Assembly: GCA_014529385.2 (NCBI GenBank)
Contig: CM043963.1
Coordinates: 73,637,912 to 73,701,911, forward strand
Length of the DNA: 64,000 bases
Direction: 5' to 3'
Source: Adiantum capillus-veneris
Lineage: Eukaryota > Streptophyta > Polypodiopsida > Polypodiales > Pteridaceae
A model generated the notes under the pieces. That model had not been told where the DNA came from. It saw only the letters and a list, made by a program, of their open reading frames with translations, and made no database searches. The position numbers and the translations under genes were made by a program. Positions 1-12,381 of this stretch are shown in pieces. Within the stretch, counting starts at the first letter, position 1. Every line of letters starts with the position of its first letter.

Positions 1-1106
1 CACCCCAATAGTCTCATTAAGGGAAACCTGTGATGTTATGTGCTAATCGTGTGTCTCAGTTACGTAGACAATTGCAAAAATCGGATGAGGAAAGGTTGGA
101 GGCTTTTCTCTTTGGATTAGACCACTCGATCAAGTTTGATGTGGAAGCTGGTAATCCAAAGACATTGCAAGAAGCTATACGCTTGGCTCAACAAGATAAA
201 GCACAACAAGGGTAAGCTCAAGAAGTCCTTAGGCAATGGTAACTCTTAGTCTCATAACTCATCTAAGGACAAGAATTCTAATGGGAATGGAAACAATAAA
301 AAGAATTCTTCGAGTTCTTCTTCTCAATCTAATTCTCCATCTCAATCTTAAGCAAAGAGCGATAAATCTAAGAAGAAGGGTAAAGGAAAATCTGATAAAC
401 CTCAACTCACACATGATGAAAAGATTTCTCAAGGAGTTTTAGGTGGTCAATTAAGTGAGGAAGAACAAGCATTGTATGCAAAGGAACATAGGTGTTTTCA
501 TTGTCATATAGTAGGTCACATGAAAAGGGAGTGTCCTAAGAAGGAATCTTAAAAGGAAACCTCTACTGCGTAAACTTCTAACTCTATCCCTCAAATGAAT
601 GCTTTGAGTGTGGTAGAGCAAGAAGCTAAGCAGGAGGGGGATTTTGAAGAGGATGAACTCATAAAATGTTATGGACATGTTAATGGTCAAAGGGTCCTTG
701 TGTTATTTGACACAGGAAGTTCGCAAGATGTCATAAGTGAATCTCTTGTAAAACATGTACGCCTTCAGACTTCTCCCATTCCCACCCTCCCGATGCAGGG
801 GTTCACTAAAGGCGTGGATGCTTTGATCTTTTAAGAATGTGAGATGTCAAATTGATCATTCGACAAACCCCATTCACTCATCGTTTTGTAGTCTCTAAAC
901 TTGCACGATGTGATACCATTTTGGGCATTAAGTGGTTTTGCAGGTTCAAGCCCATTATCGATTGGGAGAAGCTCATGTTGCTCATCAAAGATAATGTGTT
1001 ACAATCAGTCCTTGTTCAAGGTAAGAGTGGTATTCACTCTCTCCCCATGCCACATAGACATGCTTCATTGACTTCCAGAGCCAGTTTTCCCCTTCTTCCT
1101 AGATAG
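1..1106 (+). pseudogene. gag-protease remnant of a Ty3/gypsy element
   Basis: This is the C-terminal gag and protease of a Ty3/gypsy retrotransposon, which would form the capsid and process the polyprotein. A CCHC zinc knuckle (CX2CX4HX4C) lies at 493-534, and the retroviral-type aspartic protease motif FDTGS is at about 706-720. A downstream protease segment containing DTILGIKWF is in another frame near 918-945. The frame is broken by in-frame TAG/TAA codons between about 240 and 570 and by a shift near 835-855. RT, RNase H and integrase are absent, because the sequence passes into an LTR-like region after 1106. The family assignment follows from the motifs; the left end of the element is outside the window. 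Confidence 0.8.
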
Positions 1107-2095
1107 GAGTGTCTAGAATCCTAGAATTACTACCAGCAATTTTGTGAGCCTGTTCGAAGGACCTGCATGTCCGGATGAGTCTATTAGATTAGGGTCTCCA
1201 ATTTTGGAACCCTCTTGCATAAATGGTTTGTTTTACGTGTTGACAAATGTTATCACACTACGGTGGGCATTTGGCATGACGAGCATGTAGTCCTCAATTA
1301 GAGGAATCCAACGAGCCATTCCCCACATTGATCCGATTCCCTAGTGGGTGGATGTGTGACAGTTTCACCAGAACTTACACCCTCTGACCTAACTTGTTAA
1401 TAAATCAATTTATTGATCTATTTTTTGGATCTTGTGGATGCTTTTCCCTACCTAAACCCTAGTTGGTTAATAAGTCAATATTCTTATCTATAAAGGGAGG
1501 CAAAGAGCTAGCGTTTGTGGTAGATTGAGGAAGTGCTAGACTCCTTTGGAGAGCTTAGCATTTTGGGAGAAGATAGATTCAACCTAGCGTTTTTGCCAAG
1601 ATCAGCCATCGTTTTTCATTCTCAGCCCTAGTGCTGCATTTGGCCTAACTACAGATCAGCCCTAGCGTTTTCAATTTGCAGCCCTTCAGTCACGATAGCG
1701 TGCAAGATCTACAAGTGATGGTCCTTCTCAAATGCGTTCCGGTACTTTGACAACCCACCCCTCCGCCATTCCCTCGCCGACATCTAGTGCTCCATTGATG
1801 TCCATCATCGTTGTCATTGAGATCTGCGTTTTCAGCCCTGCTTTGTGCGAGAGATTTGTTGCATTTTACGTTGCAGATTTGCATTTTTTCAGCCAGCTTT
1901 CAATCCTTCATTTCTCTCACATCAAGAGTGCAAATCAGCCCCAGATCTACCCCTTGGTGGCCATCTGCAATCCCACATCAAGAAGGATCCAAAGGTGCAT
2001 CAAATCAGCCCCGGAGGTGCCTTATCTTGAGGAGTTACCGCGGCGACAGTCATCATTCAAGTCGTAAGAGTCTACACTTGAGGTATTGCATGTAT
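1107..2095 (+). repeat. LTR-like region with repeated AGCGTTTT motifs
   Basis: This is non-coding sequence after the protease remnant. The purine-ending stretch near 1340-1353 followed by TGTGACAG could mark an LTR start. A TATA-like TATAAAG lies near 1486. From 1555 to about 1690 the motif (CT)AGCGTTTT recurs within a CAGCCCTAGCG context, which is also the hallmark of the A-family LTRs at 21972-23075 and 38643-39801. The right end is uncertain. No second copy of this exact sequence is in the window, so the LTR call is an inference. Short ORFs here look spurious. Confidence 0.45.
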
Positions 2096-2211
2096 GTATA
2101 TTCCATTTACACAATCAAAAAAAAATACCACATTGGCAATGGTGTGGGGAGCTCTTGAGAGGGTTGGTTGGGACCCGATTGGGTGTCATTCTTCTCTTCT
2201 CTCTCTTTCTC

Positions 2212-2974
2212 TCTCTACAAGTGGGGGGGTCCGACCAAGGAAGCTAGGGGCATGCTTGCGGGGTATACTCTCCCACGCACACTCACACTCACACTCATTG
2301 TGTGAAGTGCAAAGTGCAAGAGCTCCATCTCCTTCTCCAAGCTAGTAGAGAAGTTGAGAGCCTTCACCAAACACTCTTGGCTGTGGAATGCAAATCCAAC
2401 CAAGAGCCATTGCTTCAATGCTTAATCTTGCCATCTTCTCCATCTCCATTACTATGCTATTATGTATGCTAGCAAGAAGAGTGATGATAAGTGAGGAACT
2501 AGTTCTTTCTCCTATGAAATGTTTCTTATTCCTCTTCCCTATCCTCATTCCCCGCTAGCTCTCTCCACCTTTGAAGGTATTTGAGGCCTTGGGACTAAGG
2601 CTTGGGATAGTTAATGCTTTCTACAAAGTTTATGTTATGCTCGTGATGCATGAAGCTTTCCATCTTCATTGCATCACCTATGTCACACCAAGGAACACAA
2701 AGATTGTATTGTACCAAGTCTTTCTTGATGGGAGAAACTATAATACAAATGCCTATTGGAGGGGGGACCGGCTCCACATAAATATGTTCCTCAATTGTAG
2801 TCATGTTCTCTAAACTCTCTCTTGCAAAACTATTTTTCATGCCAAGTTAACTAAATGCTATGTTTATGTTGCTACCATCAATTAAATTCACCCTCTATGC
2901 TCACAAAGTAATTCCACAAAAGTACTTTCTCTAATTTTTGCTACTCTCAAAGTATATAGGCCATTTCCATTACA
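2212..2974 (+). repeat. 5' LTR of composite element C (left end missing or diverged)
   Basis: This sequence aligns by eye to 18960-19402 (same strand) and to the reverse complement of about 14814-15560, defining LTR family C. It ends in CCATTACA and is followed after one base by a tRNA-Met primer site. The solo copy suggests a full LTR of about 1.6 kb, so the outer half is lost or unrecognisable here. Sequence 2096-2211 shows nothing I can assign. Confidence 0.75.
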
Positions 2975-2975
2975 T

Positions 2976-2987
2976 TGGTATTAGAGC
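2976..2987 (+). other. Primer binding site, tRNA-iMet type (element C)
   Basis: TGGTATTAGAGC differs at one base from the usual plant initiator-tRNA-Met primer site TGGTATCAGAGC. It lies one base after the LTR end. Confidence 0.75.
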
Positions 2988-3386
2988 ATTTGGTTTCTCT
3001 TTTCTTGCTTAAGAATAAAGGTCCTTAAGTAGCCTATAAATGGTTGATTTTGTTAATTATATTAGGGTAAGTGGACTGGGATCTATTATCAATTTTTTTG
3101 AGCCCACTATGTGGGATTTGGTGCACACCTCAGGAGCTTTGGACTTAATAATGGGGTCTTTTTAGACTTGCCTACGGCTTTACCATTATTGAGCCATAAG
3201 AAGTCTAAAAGGAGCTAGCCCTTGGCAATTCTGCAATATTAGACCCACTCCACTACTCTCTAAATTAACCACTTCGAGCCGTGGGTGTAGATACTTAAGT
3301 GACGATTTTCAAAGGCTAAGAGGAGTGGCAAATAAGGTTTTGAATTGCCAAAGAATACACTAAGTAAGTACACAAATTTTGTTAAC
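2988..3386 (+). other. Leader of C1 (5' untranslated internal region)
   Basis: This is the non-coding leader between the primer site and gag. The stretch from about 3090 is repeated nearly unchanged at 12088-12381, upstream of the second gag copy, which shows that C carries two internal 5' ends. Confidence 0.7.
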
Positions 3387-3703
3387 ATGGCTGACAATAA
3401 CCAAGAGAGTAGAATGAACATGGATAACTTTGATTTTGCACATGAAGGTGCTAATGATAATGCCCCCATGTTTGTCAATTATCTTGTTTCTAGGTCGCAA
3501 CAAGCTATAGGCAACCCTACTTTGCAAGCCAAAGTTACTCAAAAACTTCGCACTATTGGGATTTTCCTTCCTCTCCAAGAGGAGAGGGAGCTTAGGAGGC
3601 CTCTTGAAGAGACCCCCAAAAGAAGACTCTCTCCCATACAAGAGGAGGAATCCAAAGAGCAAGAAAGTAATGAAACTTTAAGTTCCTCTGAAGATGTGGC
3701 TCC
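3387..3703 (+). pseudogene. gag N-terminal segment, C1
   Basis: The gag frame starts at ATG 3387 (MADNNQES...) and reads through an acidic, Glu-rich segment before it is cut at 3704 by insertion of element D. The frame is homologous to 12382-12696 (second copy), which supports the start. The rest of this gag resumes after D at 9378. The target-site duplication is ACAAA (3704-3708) against ACGAA (9373-9377), one mismatch. Confidence 0.75.
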
Positions 3704-3708
3704 ACAAA

Positions 3709-4119
3709 TGCTACAAACGGATCCGCGGAAGACCCTGCAAAATACCAAAGATAACATACTGCAACCCATAAAACAAACTAACTTGCATACCTGGCAAATA
3801 CCATGAGCACAATATAGAATTTGTATGCCAACAGAGAGATATAGAGCACGTGAGAGAGCAAAAGAGCACATACAGATGTGCCTCCTAGAGCGGAGTGCCA
3901 CACCAGCATGGCAAGAGAAAAGAGAGGAAAGGAGAGAAGAAACACGCAAGCATTGGGTACAATCTCCCCCATCCAAGAGTGAGAATTTCCCTTTTGCACG
4001 TATTTCATTTATAGATTCTTCAATGCTAAAAAATGAATAGACATTGGCCGGCCAACATAAATGACATAGCTCCTAATGAGCACTTGAGTAATAAATGTAG
4101 AGATCCTATATCCATAACA
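3709..4119 (-). repeat. 3' LTR of D
   Basis: This is a direct-repeat partner of 8962-9372 with TG...CA ends. The internal flank at 4120-4137 is not a clear polypurine tract on the minus strand, which is odd for an LTR element. Confidence 0.85.
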
Positions 4120-4137
4120 TACTCCGGGGTTGATAAA

Positions 4138-4157
4138 GCAACTACACTCACAGTTGC
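4138..4157. other. Inverted repeat beside the 3' LTR of D
   Basis: GCAACT (4138-4143) and AGTTGC (4152-4157) form a perfect 6-bp stem with an 8-nt loop, 18 nt from the LTR edge. Other families have a comparable stem at the same place. Confidence 0.55.
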
Positions 4158-4490
4158 GAGGTACATAAATGGTGGAGTCGAGTGCAAGGTACAAGACATT
4201 AGTTACATTCCTGTAAAGCACAATGAGTAACGAAAAACCAAAAGAGCAACAATGATTAGTAGGAAGCAATTTAAAACTGAAAAAATGCGGGAACATGTGT
4301 ATGGTGTGATGGGACTTCAAAAAAATAAAGTAAATGTGCATAGTTGCGGAATGCAACAGTGGGCATAAATTTTGTTGCAAATAGACCACCATATGTCACC
4401 CTTCCACCTTGCCGACCAATTCATCATATCCGTTCATATCAATCCATACCAAATGTGGTGGGCCAATTCCACATATAATGTAACCACGAA

Positions 4491-4770
4491 GAGTCCTGCT
4501 TTACCAGGGGTAGGCACTCTAGTACACATGTATCAACAATCATTCCATAACATTATTGCAAAGCTGAGAGCCCTGACTCACCAGGCGTAGGCACTCTACG
4601 ACATATGTATGGACATCCAAAAAATTTCATAACAATATTGCAAAGCGGAGAGTCCTGCCTCACGAGGCATAGGCACTCTAAGACACGTGTCAATAACCAT
4701 AAGTTTCCATAACAAGGTGTGGAGCAGAGAGTCCTGCCCTATTCAGGCCTAGGAGCTCTAACATGTGTAG
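4491..4770. repeat. Minisatellite in D, four units of 77-82 bp
   Basis: Units begin GAG(T/C)CCTG at 4491, 4568, 4650 and 4729, and share a core GTAGGCACTCTA-like block. Unit divergence is visible, so the array is old. It lies 3' of the unknown ORF in the element's sense direction. Confidence 0.75.
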
Positions 4771-5020
4771 AAATGTTGCCATTCCCATTCAATATAACCA
4801 ATAAGCTCTTTGCCAGAACAATGCGCAATGTCGCAACCAGTGTGGTAGGTAATGTGACCAAGGGTTTGTGGAGAAATCTATACCTGGAGGTTCTCTGATG
4901 GGAAACCAGTGCACGTAGCATTATCTACAATAGTAATTCTCAAAGACAAAGCAGGAAAAATGACTTCTTGTCAATTGGAAAACTAATGGAAGCATACAGT
5001 AATTGTAAATTGGTATAAAA

Positions 5021-5150
5021 TGCATTCCAACTATATGACCTATATTTATCATGGGTTACCTTAATCAGCTACGGAGGAGATACCAAATGCATTCCGACTA
5101 TATGACCTATATTCATCATGGGTTACCTTAATCAGCTATGGAGGAGTACT
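5021..5150. repeat. Tandem duplication, 67-bp unit
   Basis: Two adjacent copies start TGCATTCC at 5021 and 5088 and run through ATCAGCTA(C/T)GGAGGAG. They lie between the minisatellite and the ORF of D. Confidence 0.8.
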
Positions 5151-5834
5151 ACAAATGTTTCATGTTGTAATATGTATAGTGGAAGAAGGACGCCTTTTAG
5201 TCAACGATCAAAACTTCTCTAACTCATCAGGATAGTGAATGGGTATGTATGCGTGTCAAGAGAGTTCTGTTCTCTCATTGAATGGTATAAGCAAACACAT
5301 CTAGGATTTTGGCACAAGCATGTACGACAGTGTTAGTATAGTCAACCAGTAAGTAGGAAGATATGGATTAATTAAGAGATTCGAGTGATTAACTAGGAAG
5401 GTAGGTATTGGAAAAGCTGAGAGAACATGGTTAATATATTATCACTAAAGCTTTTAAAATGAGTTTGCAAAATAAAGTAAGGAGACGAATTATTTGAGTG
5501 CCTCGCATTATGGCTGCATAATTTTTTGTGAATCGTAAACAAGTTAGAGAAGTATAACAAAAACAGATGAGGATCATGATTTTAAAAAAATAGTTGTTTA
5601 AGGTCAATCAACATAGAGACACAGACGATGAATATACTCAAAGTGCTAATACTAATGACCACAATGACGCTTTCTCTTGTACAGCTTTTTACACTCAACT
5701 ACGTGGTAAAAGAATCAATCACAAGATGTAAGCATTTGCCATGAGCTGGCGATGTCGAGGTTAAAATTGAAATTTTATGTCTATTATACTATAGTCATAG
5801 ACAAAATGCTAGAAAAATGGTATTTGAAAAAAAA

Positions 5835-6946
5835 TTAGATGAGCTTTTTGTCACCATAGATACGGTAAACCTCTACCTCCCAGATGTAACTTGCAGCAAT
5901 TGGAGTCATTTTTTTCCAGTCAGAGCTGTTGTGTTGTGGTTCTAGCAATGGGCCATATTCGAGGTGATAAAAGTAAGGTTTATGGTCTTCGTACCAAGCA
6001 TCAGGTAAGGTAAGATTTGTAGCTGGGATGTGTTCACGTGATTTCGGTCCTTTCCTCCGATAGATGATCAGATAGATAGGGTGAATGGTCATCCCATCGA
6101 TTTCCAATGCAAACGTCCTGAAAGTCCGCAGACATACGTGGTTTGTGGTAATTATCATACATGATGAGGGTATGGTGGGGGTTATTGCATAGAATTTACC
6201 AAATACATTGTGAAAGTGGCTAGGTGGTACACAATGAAAAGACTCATAGACATTATGCTTGACAGACATGTCCCAAACTTTAAACATAACAATGGGAAAG
6301 CAGCCCCACCTTTGGTTGAGGGTGAGTGCTTTACGAGCCCAAGTGGTTTCGATCATCGGTGAGTGCAGTAGGTGAAAGGCATTAATGTAAAGAAATTTAT
6401 TTGTGATGCATATTTCCCCCGTGTGAAGTTTTGCTATAGCCCACTTTGGGTGGGGTGTGCCGAGGTCCAAAAAGCCACAAATTCTGGTTTCCCTTCGATG
6501 TATTCATGCCAGGCACGGAGGGTGTTGGGTACCAAATAGTCTATAGTTGATCGACCATTGGGAAAATATTGAACAGACTTCGATACCCCGGTAGATGTCA
6601 TTGTCGATGGCACAATCCTGCAAAATGGAAATTTGAATGTCATGTAGTGCCATGAGAAATTTATTTCAAAGTCAAGGAATTGTTGTAGTTGCGTAACCGG
6701 AAGAGGGCAAGCGAGGTAGTCTATAGCGGCCACAAAAGGGGGTGGCAAGAGTACACACACAACCGAAGCACTTGGAAAGAGATCGGCTTGTCGAGTGCCG
6801 ACAATAGCAACACGTGATGATCGGGGAGGCGGGCACTTAAAAGATCTGCGTCGATGCCCAATACCGTCGTCTGGGGAGTCGAGACCCGCTGCAAAAGCTT
6901 CCAAGGGTGATAAGGTAGCACAAGTTGCACCATTCGCTAAAGAGCT
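5835..6946 (-). CDS. Unknown protein-coding frame carried by element D (one frameshift)
   Basis: I do not recognise this protein. Two overlapping minus-strand frames together cover about 370 codons. The upstream frame runs from a stop just above 6946 to about 6470, and the downstream frame from about 6470 to 5835, ending ...YGDKKLI. They would join if one T were added to the T5 run near 6470, so a single-base deletion (or read error) is the simplest break. The upstream part has a Pro/Arg-rich stretch and then a hydrophobic one (VVCVLLPPPFVAAIDYLACP). The downstream part is rich in aromatic residues, His and Cys, with no retroviral motif (no DTG, YXDD, CCHC or DDE pattern). No clear ATG start is visible. 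It lies in the sense orientation of D, between microsatellites and a minisatellite. It could be a captured host gene piece or a TE-specific protein. Confidence 0.5.
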
Positions 6947-7385
6947 TGCTCAATGGTCACCTCTATGAGTATTCGGGGGCCGATCACTATGTTGTGGTCG
7001 TCAAATTCAGCAGGCAAGGGGGAGAGAGAGCCTTTGCTGCAGCTCAAGCGGCGACACATGGTGCAGATACAAGAGCATGTGAGTGAAAAACAAGGGCTAC
7101 TGAAATTGAATGTGAAGTGAATGGTAGAGGGTACCCCATACGGCTGTTGCGTTCACAAAGAGGGAGTGTGATATAGTTTGGCAATTGTGTAGATATGTGT
7201 GTCTATAACTATAAACAAGGGAGAAAGACCACTGCATGTTGGAGAAAGTAGCCTAAGTGGAATACAATGAAAAAAAATAACTTTATGGGCAAGCCGTGAG
7301 TTGCTTTTGGCTATGCTTTCGACTGCAGCATAGGAGCTACGAATTGGTTGGGGTAGGCACGGATGCAGAGGGCGGTCCGTGAACT

Positions 7386-8587
<1,202 letters not shown>

Positions 8588-8935
8588 GGTTTTCTCCTCT
8601 TCTCCTACATCATTTTCTACATAATTAGGTATTCCTCTTGATCATATACAATTGGACTACCACTTTGTTAACGAGCTATATCGATACTTATGTACATATA
8701 CTAATACTATTTGATCTTTGCTAATGATATGAAAATTGACATTTTTGGTATCCAGCTAGTCAAATCTCTTTCATGGATTACAATTATCGAAAGGCTAGCA
8801 CTAAAAATACTCTAAACTTTGCAAGGAACAACTAATTATATCAAACTAAAGTAAGACAAGAATATTAAACAAAAATAGAAAAGAATTCAACACTTAACTT
8901 TGATATAGAATTGCACAGATCTATGTTCTAACCAG

Positions 8936-8960
8936 GAGCATAGCCTATGCTCTGATACCA
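8936..8960 (-). other. Primer binding site of D overlapping a perfect inverted repeat
   Basis: The minus strand reads TGGTATCAGAGC at 8960-8949, one base from the LTR end, matching the plant initiator tRNA-Met primer site. Its last bases are one arm of a perfect 8-bp inverted repeat, GAGCATAG (8936-8943) and CTATGCTC (8945-8952), with a one-base centre. Confidence 0.85.
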
Positions 8961-8961
8961 C

Positions 8962-9372
8962 TGCTACAAACGGATGCATGAAAGACCCAGCGAATACCAA
9001 AGACAACATATTGCAATCCATAAAACAGACTAATCTGCATACGTGGCAAATATTGTGAGCACAGAATAGAAGTCGTACACCAACAGAGAGATATAGAGCA
9101 CGTGAGAGAGTAGAAGAGCACATGCAAATGCGCCTCCTAGAGCAGAGTGCCACATCGGCATGGCAAGAGAGAAGAGAGGAGAGGAGAGAAGAAACACACA
9201 AGCATTGGGTACAATCTCCCCCATTGCAAGAGAGATCATTTCCCTCTTGCACGTATTTTATTTATAGACTCTTCAATGCTAAAAAATGATACACATTGGC
9301 CGGCCGGCATAAATGACCATAGCTCCTAATGAGCACTTGAGTAATAAATGTACATATACCATATCCATAACA
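8962..9372 (-). repeat. 5' LTR of D
   Basis: This is a direct-repeat partner of 3709-4119, adjacent to the primer site, and ends at the target duplication 9373-9377. No TATA box was confidently placed. Region 8587-8935 between the microsatellites and the primer site has no ORF. Confidence 0.85.
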
Positions 9373-10461
9373 ACGAAGAAGGCGGTCTAGATGATTTCCA
9401 ACGTCACCCAAGAGGAAACGTTCAACCCACAGTCCTTCTCCTCGTCACTCCGAAAGGGAAGAGGGGAAACAAAGGAAGAAAGGGGCAAGAAAGCGGTCAC
9501 CCTCTTCTCCTTCTTATTCACCTTCCTCCTCTTCCAACGAAAGCTATGGCTATTCTCCTAGAGAATACAAGAGGGGAGGACATCGCAAATCATACCCTGC
9601 ATGGCAAAGGTCACAAAAGCTCAAGAAGTTCAAAGAGGGAGAAAAGAGCATCTCTTTTCTCACCTACGATGGCACCTTTGGTGCCACTGACAAAGTATTG
9701 GCCTTCATCCAGCAATTTGATGCGGCCTTTGGAGACGAGGGCTTCACGAAGTCCTCCAAGCTACACCATGTAGCTATGCACTTCCAAAAATCGGCTCGTC
9801 AATGGTGGGCTAGCCTTCGTGACAACGGCAAAGCCCCAAAGACATGGAAAACTCTACGAGTTTCCATCATGAAGCAATCCCTTGCAAGCGATGCAAAGGA
9901 CAAAGTGCTCACCGAATGGTGCAGTTTGAAGCTTCTCTCCATGAGTCTATTCACAAATATGTGAACAAGTTTTGGGATTTACATCTCAAGGCTACTATCT
10001 TCCAAAAGATAGACTTTACTAAACAAAAGCAACAGTTTTGTGAGGGATTACATGAAGAGATGGCCGAGTATGTCAACTCTCAACGGCCTGGTTCTATCAC
10101 CAAAGTAATCCACCACACCATGGTTGCTTTTCTCATCAATTTCCAACAAGGGTCTAGATGGAATGTCAAGCCCATGGAAAATAAAGACAAAAGTGATGCC
10201 AAGGGGAAAACTTATGCCCAAAATTCTTCCTAAGACAATTCCAACAACAACAATTAGTCCAAGGAGAAGGGACTTTACAAACGTAAAAACAAACTCTCTC
10301 CCGAAGAGCTTGAAGCTTTTCGTAAGTACCATAAGTGTTTTAAGTGTGGGGAGCAAGGACATGGCTATCGTTCTTGCCCCAAGAGAAATGCTCGCAATGA
10401 GACTCATAGGGCTTCCACCATTGAAGCTCCAAAAGAGGATGCTCATTGCAAAGGTGATGCT
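9373..10461 (+). pseudogene. gag of C1, continued (capsid domain and zinc knuckle)
   Basis: This continues the gag frame broken by D. The Retrotrans_gag-type capsid region includes FIQQFDAAFGDEGF and ARQWWASLRD (about 9700-9830) and a YVNKFWDLHLKA segment near 9958. A CCHC zinc knuckle (CFKCGEQGHGYRSC) lies at 10336-10377. At least two frame changes occur between 9698 and 10240. The protein would bind and package element RNA. The copy at 12697-13728 is very similar. Confidence 0.8.
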
Positions 10462-11623
10462 TTGGGAAAGGTAAGAGAGCATGACGCATTCATCTTGTTT
10501 GACTCTGGCTCTACTCACAACTTCATATCAACAAGTTGGCCACCAAGTGTGGACTATGCACTAAACCATATCACTATCAAAAGTAGAATTCCCGTGCCTC
10601 GGGTAGAAGATCTGTTTGATAAGCTACAAGGCTCTACCTACTTTAGTAGGATTGACCTTAAAAGTGGCTATCATCAAATAAGGATAGTGGATGAAGATAT
10701 CCTAAAGACCACAGTTCGTACAACGTTTGGTCTTTATGAATATCTAGTCATGCCTTTTGGCTTGACTAATGCACCAGCCTTGTTCAATTGTCTAATGAAG
10801 AAAATCTTTAGACCCTACCAAAAATTTATTGGAGTGTTCTTTGATGATATCATCATCTACTCCAAGTCTTTGGAGGAACATAAGCAACATCTTCAAGTGA
10901 TTTTCCAAGAATTGAGGGAGAACAAGCCTTTTCTCAACCGAGAGAAAAGCGAATTTATCCTTGAAGAGATTCAATACTTAGGTCATATTACCTCTCAAGA
11001 TGGTAGATGGATCCATCAAAGTTAGAGGTGATAAAAGCATGGCCTAATCCAACGAATCTACATGAGCTAACAAGATTTATTGGTATGTGTGCATACTATA
11101 GACGCTTCATAGCTAAATTTTCTCAAATAGCACGACCATTAGATGACTTAACAAAGAAGAACGTTAAGTATTTATGGACTTCTAAGGAGAAAAATTCTTT
11201 TGACATGCTCAAAGAGAAGCTTACCTCCTCCCAACCAGTCCTCATGCTTTCGGATCTCTCAAAGCCATTTGAGGTCCAATGTGATGCTTGTGGTGATTGC
11301 CTTGGAGCAGTCTTGCTTCAAGAAGGGCATGCCATAGCATATGAGAGCCGAAGGCTCAATACAGATGAGCGTGTCTTAGACATTTATGAGAAAGAGCTTT
11401 TAGCTGTTCTACATGCCCTAGACACATGGAAGCACTACTTATTGGGGACTCCATTTATTCTACGAACCAACCACCAAGTCTCAAGTACTTTGTGACGCAA
11501 ACCAAGCTTTCTAAAAAACAAATGAGGTAGGCAAATTTTCTTTCACAATTTAATTTCCATATTTCTCACATTACTGGTAAGCACAATCAAGTGGCCAATG
11601 CACTTTCACGATGAACAAAAGTT
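10462..11623 (+). pseudogene. Protease stub, reverse transcriptase and RNase H, C1
   Basis: The frame begins with the protease motif FDSGSTHNFIST (about 10498). It then jumps straight to RT block VDYALNHITIKS, so most of the protease, the spacer and the RT N-terminus are deleted relative to C2. RT motifs follow: SRIDLKSGYHQIRI, YLVMPFGLTNAP and the catalytic FFDD (about 10840). RNase H follows from about 11250: CDACGDCLGAVLL, YEKELLAVLHAL, then TNHQ where the family has TDHQ, and VANALSR where it has VADALSR. Two RNase H acidic positions are therefore Asn. Further breaks are a frame change near 11000, a one-base loss near 11480, and TAG at 11527 where C2 has TGG. Confidence 0.85.
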
Positions 11624-12087
11624 AGTGAGGTGTCTATAGCTACTCACAATGATCTATCTTTTATGATACATGAGTATGCTATTGACCCAGACTATAGAGA
11701 CATAATGTCAGCACTTTCTTTGGGAAAGAAACAGAACCATTCACCTTGCAGGATGGTTATCTTCTCCACAACAATAGGCTATGTGTTACCCACTCCCTTC
11801 GTGAAAAATTCATGTATGAATCCCATGCTCCTCCCTATGCGGGGTATAGGGTCATTCAACCTACTCTTTGAGGAGTAGAGACGTATTTCTATCGGCCCAC
11901 CATGAAAGTGTACATACAAGAGTATGTTTCAAAATGTCTGGTATGCCAAAAGACCAAGTATGATAGAGAGAAGCAACCTAGATTACTCAAGCCATTGCCT
12001 ATCCTAAATTCACTATGGGAGAGTATATCGATGGATTTTATCTTTGGATTACCCAAGTCTATCCATGGGAATATGGGAATAGTCGGT
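11624..12087 (+). pseudogene. Integrase N-terminal part, C1 (truncated)
   Basis: This is the integrase zinc-binding region (KCLVCQKTKYDRE near 11931) and the start of the catalytic core (WESISMDFIFGLPKS). It stops abruptly at about 12087, where the sequence becomes a second copy of the C leader. A frame break lies near 11760-11880. The rest of integrase and the chromodomain are missing from C1. Confidence 0.8.
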
Positions 12088-12381
12088 TTTGTTGAGCCCA
12101 CTATGTGGGATTTGGTGCACACCTCGGGAGCTTTGGACTTAATAATGGGGTCTTTTTAGACTTGCCTACGGATTTACCATTATTGAGGCATAAGAAGTCC
12201 AAAAGGAGCTAGCCCTTCGCAATTCTGCAATATTAGACCCACTCCACTACTCTCTATAGTTAACTATTTCGAGCCGTGGGTGTAGATACTTAAGTGCCGA
12301 TTTTCAAAGGCTAAGAGGAGTGGCAACTAAGGTTTTGAATTACCAAAGCATACACTAAGTAAGTACACAAATCTTGTTAAC
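12088..12381 (+). other. Second copy of the C leader
   Basis: This is nearly identical to about 3090-3386 but has no LTR or primer site in front. The join to truncated integrase at about 12087 marks a recombination or template-switch point. Confidence 0.8.
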
